19,381 nt of DNA from CAZSWR01 sp964610885 (GTDB lineage: Bacteria > Bacteroidota > Ignavibacteria > Kapaibacteriales > UBA2268): NCBI GenBank assembly GCA_964610885.1, contig CAZSWR010000073.1, positions 1 to 19,381 of the forward strand, written 5' to 3'. Below, piece by piece: positions 14,880-19,381 of this stretch. The position numbers were made by a program, and so were the translations under genes. The notes under the pieces were generated by a model. The model saw only the letters and a list, made by a program, of their open reading frames with translations. It had not been told where the DNA came from and did no database searches. Every line of letters starts with the position of its first letter. The first letter of the stretch is position 1.

Positions 14880-14951
14880 GAATCTCTCATTCGTAGTTGT
14901 GAGTCCTTGCCAATGGTTGAACTTAACTACTCACGAAACCTCCTCTTGAAA

Positions 14952-15521
14952 TTACCATTTCAATTGAAATATATTTTCCAATTCTCCCTTATCATATTTC
15001 GGTTGAACCAACCTCTCTGGCAATTTTCCATTCCCGTACCGCCAAAAATCCGGATGTAGAATCCTAACAAGGCCCTTCCTTTCCAATTTGTGCAATACAT
15101 ATCTTATTTGCTCAGAAGAAGCCCCGATTAAGTCTTCTTTGTCTGGACAATGATAATCAATACTTCCACCATCTGATAAATGAGTGATGATTGCAAATGC
15201 TAGCTCTTTTTCCGAAAATTCCTTATTGCGCCATTCCCTGGAGGTCTGGTCGTATGGCTTATTTTTGATGACCACCGGAATGTTTTCATTGTGGTTTAAT
15301 TCATTCGACATTGCCAACACCTTCAACCAGGGTTCATTGTTGCAGATAATTCTGGCAGCTTCCTTAATTATTCGCTTTTTTTCGTCCAATAATTGCTGAG
15401 ATATACTCCGCATTATTTCTTCTCTGCCTTGATTGATATGCTCTATTGTCGGTGCAATCGAGAAATTCGTCATTAGGGCGAAAGAATTGGCAATTACTTC
15501 TTGAATTGTTGAACTAAACAT
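14952..15521 (-). CDS. Hypothetical protein with a winged-helix-like C-terminus, 189 aa
   Basis: I do not recognise the family. From the ATG at 15519-15521 (GGAG at 15527-15530, five bases upstream) the protein has an N-terminal helical part with amphipathic heptads (TIEHINQGREEIMRSI, LLDEKKRIIKEAARII). Residues about 105-189 then look like a winged helix: EKELAFAIITHL, EDLIGASSEQIRYVLHKL as the likely recognition region, then ERKGLVRILHPDFWRYGNGK as a wing. It could be a DNA-binding regulator or a domain of one. The gene is AT-rich, transcribed toward the tRNA, and lies in the accessory stretch before the terminase genes. A frame starting ten codons earlier (15551) lacks a ribosome binding site. 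Confidence 0.6.
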   Translation of the reverse strand: MFSSTIQEVIANSFALMTNFSIAPTIEHINQGREEIMRSISQQLLDEKKRIIKEAARIICNNEPWLKVLAMSNELNHNENIPVVIKNKPYDQTSREWRNKEFSEKELAFAIITHLSDGGSIDYHCPDKEDLIGASSEQIRYVLHKLERKGLVRILHPDFWRYGNGKLPERLVQPKYDKGELENIFQLKW

Positions 15522-15588
15522 GTATTCTCCAGAAAAATTAAAACAAAACAATTACGGTGGGCAAAATAGAGTATATCTCCGAAATATG

Positions 15589-15618
15589 CAAATATAATCT
15601 TTGTCATAATTAATCAAT
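15589..15618 (-). promoter_or_regulatory. Candidate promoter of the winged-helix gene
   Basis: On the minus strand ATTG (15615-15618), an 18-base spacer and TATATTTG (15589-15596) resemble the Bacteroidota promoter: the -7 box is exact and the -33 box has one mismatch with a slightly short spacer. Confidence 0.45.
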
Positions 15619-15830
15619 TTGACTATGAAGTATAAAAAGGGTATTAATAATGCCGAATATGCCATGTCAATCCTCGTAAGTGTGGCTCATCTAGCGAAAT
15701 ATATATCTGCTTCCTTTGCTATCACCCATTCCTGATTGGCTGCTCTACTCTTCGAATTTGAATATATCTGGAATTATATACATTAATAATATACTCCGCC
15801 AGCGCGCATGGATATTTTGAAAATGGTTTG

Positions 15831-15862
15831 TTTGCGGGGTGCGCCGGCCGTGGATAGTTTTG
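15831..15862 (+). promoter_or_regulatory. Bacteroidota-type promoter for the terminase operon
   Basis: TTTG (15831-15834), a 20-base spacer and TAGTTTTG (15855-15862) match the -33/-7 consensus exactly, 30 bases before the ATG at 15892. The spacer is unusually GC-rich. If active, the terminase genes use the host housekeeping sigma factor. Confidence 0.5.
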
Positions 15863-15891
15863 CCTTTGTTTAACCAATCGATAGGAAACAA

Positions 15892-16446
15892 ATGTATCCA
15901 TGGGAAAAGCAATCCAGAGAAATTAAGCCCGATTACGAGGCTTTCTGCCGATACCGCGAGGCCGCCGGCGAACCGGATCTCCATGCCCTCGCCGCCGAAC
16001 TGCGCCGCGATGTGGCGGAAATTGCGGAAATGGCCCAGAAGCGCAATTGGCCGGAACGCAGAAGGAAATTCCGAGAGTATATTCAACGGCTGGTGCCAAG
16101 GGAGGCCAACTCCGCCCCGAGCCGAATAATTCAAACCGACACGGATTCGCGAAGCCTTTTGGAGCAAATCATTGGGATTGTGAACGCGAGGATCGAATCC
16201 GTCAGAAGCGAAATGCCGGACTGGGGCATCGACGAGCTGATTAAGTTCACGTCGCTCTACTCGAAGACCATGCTCGAAGCCTCGAAATTCCTCGCCGCAG
16301 AGCCGCCGCAAAGGGATGAACGGCCGGAACCAATGCCCGAGGCTGCCAGCTCCGGCGAAACAATCGAAAAGGCCCGCGAGCTGCTCGCAATGATCGACAA
16401 TGCGGCACGCAGCTGCCCGCCGGAGGGCGTTGCCGCCAATGAATAA
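15892..16446 (+). CDS. Phage terminase small subunit-like protein
   Basis: The 184-aa product opens with a helix-turn-helix region common at the start of phage terminase small subunits: WEKQSREIKPDYEAFCRYRE, ELRRDVAEIAEMAQKRNWPERRRKF (a helix pair ending in the W-xxR motif), then YIQRL. A helical middle (LLEQIIGIVNARIES...) suits oligomer formation, and the tail is acidic and proline-rich. The small subunit binds packaging-site DNA and regulates the large subunit, which begins eight bases before this gene ends. AGGA at 15883-15886 supports the ATG. The sequence is divergent, and the call relies heavily on the adjacent large subunit. Confidence 0.7.
   Translation: MYPWEKQSREIKPDYEAFCRYREAAGEPDLHALAAELRRDVAEIAEMAQKRNWPERRRKFREYIQRLVPREANSAPSRIIQTDTDSRSLLEQIIGIVNARIESVRSEMPDWGIDELIKFTSLYSKTMLEASKFLAAEPPQRDERPEPMPEAASSGETIEKARELLAMIDNAARSCPPEGVAANE
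16422..16427 (+). promoter_or_regulatory. Ribosome binding site deciding the terminase large-subunit start
   Basis: GGAGGG lies 11 bases before the ATG at 16439. The earlier in-frame ATG at 16400 has no such site and would overlap the small subunit by 47 bases, so 16439 is preferred. Confidence 0.5.
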
Positions 16447-17905
16447 TGAAAGGGCTAAGCCACATGGTGCGGGCGACGCGAGCCGGTTCGAGATGCTGAC
16501 GCCTGCATGGTTCGCGCACTCGGCCAGCAACGGCCGCTGGCGTTTCCCGGAGCATCTTCGGCGGCTCGATTGCGCCCTGGCTGATTGCGCCACGGGCCGT
16601 ATTCGCCGGCTGATTGTGAATATGCCGCCACGCCATGGCAAATCGGAATTCGTATCGAAGTACTTTCCGGCTTGGTACTTGATTCGGAATCCTGACAAAA
16701 GAATCATCCTCACGGGCTATTCAACTGGGTTCGCCGAGGCTTGGGGCCGCTCGGTTCGCGATTTGATTGCCGAGAGGGGAAAACGCTACGGCGTGGAAAT
16801 ATCGAAGTCCAATTCGAGTGCGGGCAATTTCTCGCTCGAAGGCCACTCCGGCGGCATGATCGCTGTCGGCGCAGGCGGCTCGATAACCGGAAAGGGCGCC
16901 GACCTTTTGATCATCGACGACCCGGTAAAAAACGACAAAGAGGCACACAGCAAGCGCCGCCGCGAAAGCATTTACGAATGGTTCCAAGCCACTGCGTTCA
17001 CTCGGCTGGAACCGAGCGGGACAATAATCATCGTGATGACCCGATGGCACGAAGACGATCTCTGCGGGCGCTTGCTCGGCGGACGGAAACCCGGCGAGTC
17101 CGGCGAAAAGGATGGCTCCGATTTGCAGAGAGTGGGCGAGTGGCACGTCCTGAGTATGCCCGCGCTGCGCACTGGCGCCCAAGGCCGTGCAGTTGCCCTC
17201 TGGCCGGAGCGGTTTTCGACAGAAAAGCTGCACGCAATCAAGAAATCGATCGGCGAGTATTGGTTCAATGCGCTCTATCAGCAAAGCCCGTCGGCACCGA
17301 GTGGCAATATCTTCAAACGCTGCAATGCGCGCTACTTCCGCTCGGATGGCAAAACGATTACAATCGGCGATAGGAAATTTCCTTACGATGAAATGAGAGT
17401 ATATGCAACAATCGATCTGGCTGCGAGCACGAAGGAAAAGTCTGACTATACGGTGGCGGTTGTTTTCGGGCTAACTCGGAGGATGGAAGTTTTGCTGTTG
17501 GAAGTGATTCGCGAAAGGATCGAAGGCGCCGAGCATTTGGCCTTCGTCAAATCGATTAGCGAGCGGTTCCGGCCTGTGTTGATCGGCATCGAAGCCGTCC
17601 AATACCAGATCTCGCTTGTCCAGCAGGCCATGAGGTCGGGCCTGCCCGTCAAGGAGCTTCGCGCGGACCGCGACAAAATCTCGAGGTCGCTGCCCATGGC
17701 CGCGCGAATGGAGAGCGGTACGGTCTATTTCAAAGAAAATGCGCCGTGGCTACACGATTTCGAAGACGAACTGTTTTCGTTTCCTTCTGCCCAGCACGAC
17801 GACCAGGCAGACGCTTTTTCCTACATTGCATCGATTATCAGTTTCACTGGCCACAGCCTGCCAGCGAGCGCCGGCTTGAGGAACCGTATCTCGGACGGAT
17901 ATTGA
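16439..17905 (+). CDS. Phage terminase large subunit (ATPase and nuclease)
   Basis: The 488-aa protein is the DNA-packaging motor. The ATPase half has Walker A PPRHGKS (63-69, K68), Walker B LLIIDD (156-161) and the coupling motif MTRWHEDD near 200. FNALYQQSP near 276 is the usual junction. The RNase H-like nuclease has D326 (YATIDLAAS), E385 (IGIEAVQYQ) and the closing QHDDQADAF motif at 452-460. Everything needed for activity appears present and the length is normal, so this is not a decayed gene. Yet no portal, capsid, protease, tail or integrase gene follows: the next gene is dnaN on the other strand. It overlaps the small subunit by eight bases. A domesticated packaging pair, a gene-transfer-agent relic or a recent prophage remnant are all possible. 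Confidence 0.92.
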   Translation: MNNERAKPHGAGDASRFEMLTPAWFAHSASNGRWRFPEHLRRLDCALADCATGRIRRLIVNMPPRHGKSEFVSKYFPAWYLIRNPDKRIILTGYSTGFAEAWGRSVRDLIAERGKRYGVEISKSNSSAGNFSLEGHSGGMIAVGAGGSITGKGADLLIIDDPVKNDKEAHSKRRRESIYEWFQATAFTRLEPSGTIIIVMTRWHEDDLCGRLLGGRKPGESGEKDGSDLQRVGEWHVLSMPALRTGAQGRAVALWPERFSTEKLHAIKKSIGEYWFNALYQQSPSAPSGNIFKRCNARYFRSDGKTITIGDRKFPYDEMRVYATIDLAASTKEKSDYTVAVVFGLTRRMEVLLLEVIRERIEGAEHLAFVKSISERFRPVLIGIEAVQYQISLVQQAMRSGLPVKELRADRDKISRSLPMAARMESGTVYFKENAPWLHDFEDELFSFPSAQHDDQADAFSYIASIISFTGHSLPASAGLRNRISDGY

Positions 17906-17935
17906 ATATATCTTGGAGTCTGTAGTTGGTTGTGT

Positions 17936-17974
17936 AAAAAAACATCCGGTGGCTTTGTCGCCACCGGATGTTTT
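17936..17974. terminator. Bidirectional intrinsic terminator between terminase and dnaN
   Basis: AAAACATCCGGTGGC (17939-17953) pairs with GCCACCGGATGTTTT (17960-17974) over a 6-base loop: a perfect 15-bp stem. On the minus strand it is followed by seven Ts, so it is strongest for dnaN. On the plus strand only four Ts follow. Confidence 0.88.
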
Positions 17975-18017
17975 GTATTTGTATTGTCAGAGTAGGCCGA
18001 GGTCTCGCGCTCGCGAA

Positions 18018-19202
18018 TTAGACCCTGACGGGCATAATCAGCATAACGAGGTCGTTGTTGTCCGGTTCGGGTATGATCAGCACGGGGCGGTTCGGCTCGG
18101 AGAACGAGATGCCCACTTGCTGGCAATTTACGTAGTCGTGCATGTTTTGCAGTGCCTGTTCCAGGTATTTGCAATTGAACCCGATCGTGATATTTCGTGC
18201 GTTGTAGTTGCAGCTGATGGTTTCGCTTGCGTTGTCGCCGGCGTCTTCGTCCTCGCCGGTAATCGTCAGCAGACCTTGGGTGAATGAGAGGCGGACTTGG
18301 TTGGATACCTTACTCGTCAGGATCGAGACGCGGCGAAGCGAGGCCAGCAGATCCTGATGGTTCACGTACGCCACGAGGTCGTTATTTTTCGGGATAACTG
18401 TGTCGTACGGAGGGAATTTCTCGTCGATAAGGCGAGTGATGATCACCGAGTTCCCGGAGTCGAAGCGGGCGTGTGTTGCCTTTTGGTTCGAGCGGATGAG
18501 CGAGAATATCACGTCGTCTTCTGATTTTTTCAGCAATTCGGCGGTGCGTTGGGGGATGATGACGTCGAGTTCGTCGGGATAAGTGTCGGGATCCTTGTGC
18601 AGCGATACCTTCACGAGCCTGTAGCTGTCCGTGGCGACCGAGTTCAGGACGTTATTGCGGAATTGGAAGAATACGCCGTTCATCGACATACGGAATTCAT
18701 CTGTCGAGCAGGCAAAAACTGTTTTCTCGGTGATTTTCGAGATTTCGTCAGCTTTGAAGAAAGCTGTTTCTCGATTGTCAACTGCTGAATTATCTGTGGA
18801 AACGCTCTCCAGATCGGGCTTTTTGGAGTTGAAGAGTTCGGGAAGGTCTATGTATTGGTCAGCGTCGAGTCCCTTGATGGAGTAGCGTCCGCTTGTGGTA
18901 ACGATTTTGATATCGCAAGTGTCCAAATCGGCGGTGAATTCGACCATACCCTCGGAGCCGAGAGCTTTGATAATGTCGCCAATCTTCTTGCCGGGAACCA
19001 GAATATTGCCATCTTCTTGCGAATCGACGTTGATGTATGTCATAATAGTAATGTCTTGGTCGGTCGCCATTATTTTCAGTTTGTTATCGGAGAGCGAAAA
19101 ATTAAGGTGTTCCAAGATCGGAAGAGTCGATTTCCTTGGAATAGCCGGCAGCGTATTGTTGATCGCTTTTTGAAAATCAGCTAAAACAGCAGTGAATCTC
19201 AT
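18018..19202 (-). CDS. dnaN: DNA polymerase III beta subunit (sliding clamp)
   Basis: The 394-aa product forms the ring that holds the replicative polymerase on DNA. Three repeated domains can be followed: 1 to about 125 (MRFTAVLADFQKAINNTLPA, KSTLPILEHLNF, the LVPGKKIGDIIKAL strand), about 145-270 (ISKITEKTVFACSTDE, then SVATDSYRLV) and 271-394 (DEKFPPYDTVIP, ending RPVLI...VMLIMPVRV). These are hallmark clamp motifs. It is slightly longer than the usual 365-375 residues because of a polar, serine/aspartate-rich stretch at about 124-145, at the junction of domains 1 and 2. AGGA at 19209-19212, six bases upstream, supports the start. A perfect terminator follows. dnaA is often upstream of dnaN, but the window ends too soon to tell. 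Confidence 0.97.
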   Translation of the reverse strand: MRFTAVLADFQKAINNTLPAIPRKSTLPILEHLNFSLSDNKLKIMATDQDITIMTYINVDSQEDGNILVPGKKIGDIIKALGSEGMVEFTADLDTCDIKIVTTSGRYSIKGLDADQYIDLPELFNSKKPDLESVSTDNSAVDNRETAFFKADEISKITEKTVFACSTDEFRMSMNGVFFQFRNNVLNSVATDSYRLVKVSLHKDPDTYPDELDVIIPQRTAELLKKSEDDVIFSLIRSNQKATHARFDSGNSVIITRLIDEKFPPYDTVIPKNNDLVAYVNHQDLLASLRRVSILTSKVSNQVRLSFTQGLLTITGEDEDAGDNASETISCNYNARNITIGFNCKYLEQALQNMHDYVNCQQVGISFSEPNRPVLIIPEPDNNDLVMLIMPVRV

Positions 19203-19381
19203 TTCAATTCCTATATATAATGTTATAAATTACTTTCTTCAATTGAGCAAAATACGAAAAATGCTTCAAATCTGCAATTACAAGTTCGCCAAAGTGTGCA
19301 AAGTTTTCCACATATTAAAATTGGATTAAACTTCAAATGAATTGTTGTTAATAAACTAAGTGGTTTTATGGCAATAATTAA
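19203..19381. other. AT-rich region upstream of dnaN with one DnaA-box-like site
   Basis: TTTTCCACA at 19304-19312 differs by one base from the DnaA-box form TTATCCACA. No cluster of such boxes is visible in these 179 bases. A plus-strand ATG at 19368 opens a frame (MAII...) that runs off the window end, but no ribosome binding site supports it. I see no clear dnaN promoter. Confidence 0.35.

Larger units (their letters stand above)
14728..14951. other. Intergenic palindrome cluster after the tRNA
   Basis: This AT-rich space carries a truncated copy of the 4195 palindrome (14749-14765) and two related 15-nt palindromes (14813-14827 and 14865-14879). No gene is seen. There is no repeat of the tRNA 3' end that would mark an integration site. 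Confidence 0.55.
15522..15891. other. Divergent intergenic region upstream of the terminase genes
   Basis: The 370 bases are AT-rich up to about 15795 and then GC-rich. They contain a promoter candidate toward the winged-helix gene (15589-15618) and one toward the terminase genes (15831-15862). No phage regulator gene or attachment site is seen. Confidence 0.55.

Noticed and set aside
15808..15873. 21-codon frame (MDILKMVCL...) just ahead of the terminase small subunit
   Set aside because: No ribosome binding site precedes it and it overlaps the likely promoter at 15831-15862, so it would not be fully transcribed from it.
15745..16713. 322-codon minus-strand frame opposite the terminase genes
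   Set aside because: It is antisense to genes with clear terminase motifs, and its translation is arginine/proline-rich and low in complexity, as expected of a shadow frame in GC-rich DNA.
14686..17935. Prophage attachment sites at the tRNA
   Set aside because: By eye, no copy of the tRNA-Asn 3' end appears before dnaN, and no integrase is encoded.

Overview
This window looks like chromosomal DNA from a Bacteroidota-type bacterium, possibly one of the deep Kapabacteria/Chlorobi-like lineages; that finer placement is a guess. The support is: (i) four intergenic matches to the Bacteroidota housekeeping promoter (-33 TTTG, 18-20 nt spacer, -7 TAnnTTTG), one ahead of the tRNA; (ii) a PorT-like outer-membrane barrel protein; (iii) often weak ribosome binding sites; (iv) many short perfect palindromes between genes. 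Core genes and the terminase genes have moderate GC. Two islands (about 90-950 and 14430-15800) and the intergenic spaces are clearly AT-rich.

Layout. 1-1204: the last codons of a cut-off gene, then an AT-rich island with one intact hypothetical gene and a broken gene remnant, bracketed by copies of one palindrome. 1205-4131 (+): a two-gene operon with a 4-nt overlap, an NMT1/THI5-like periplasmic binding protein and a dCache-HAMP-SpoIIE/PP2C phosphatase. 4249-5712: a divergent pair, a PorT-like barrel protein (-) and a small lipoprotein (+), each with its own promoter. 5713-6099: a dense cluster of unrelated palindromes and repeats. 6100-14427 (-): transcription order xseA, two soluble hybrid histidine kinases 21 nt apart, then pgi. 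14613-14727: tRNA-Asn(GUU) with promoter and terminator. 14952-17905: an accessory stretch with a winged-helix-like hypothetical protein (-) and a phage-type terminase small/large subunit pair (+) with no other phage gene. 18018-19202 (-): dnaN, sharing a bidirectional terminator with the terminase operon; a DnaA-box-like 9-mer lies upstream.

How the genes may work together. The binding protein and phosphatase look like a periplasmic co-receptor feeding a membrane receptor whose output is serine/threonine dephosphorylation. This resembles the LuxP/LuxQ layout with a different output domain; it is inferred from gene order and domains. The two hybrid kinases form a second, cytoplasmic signalling unit whose DNA-binding or effector partner is not in the window. 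pgi, xseA, dnaN and the tRNA are housekeeping genes. I found no complete new defence system, CRISPR array or transposase. The items most worth a second look are the binding-protein/phosphatase operon, the orphan terminase pair, and the palindrome families.
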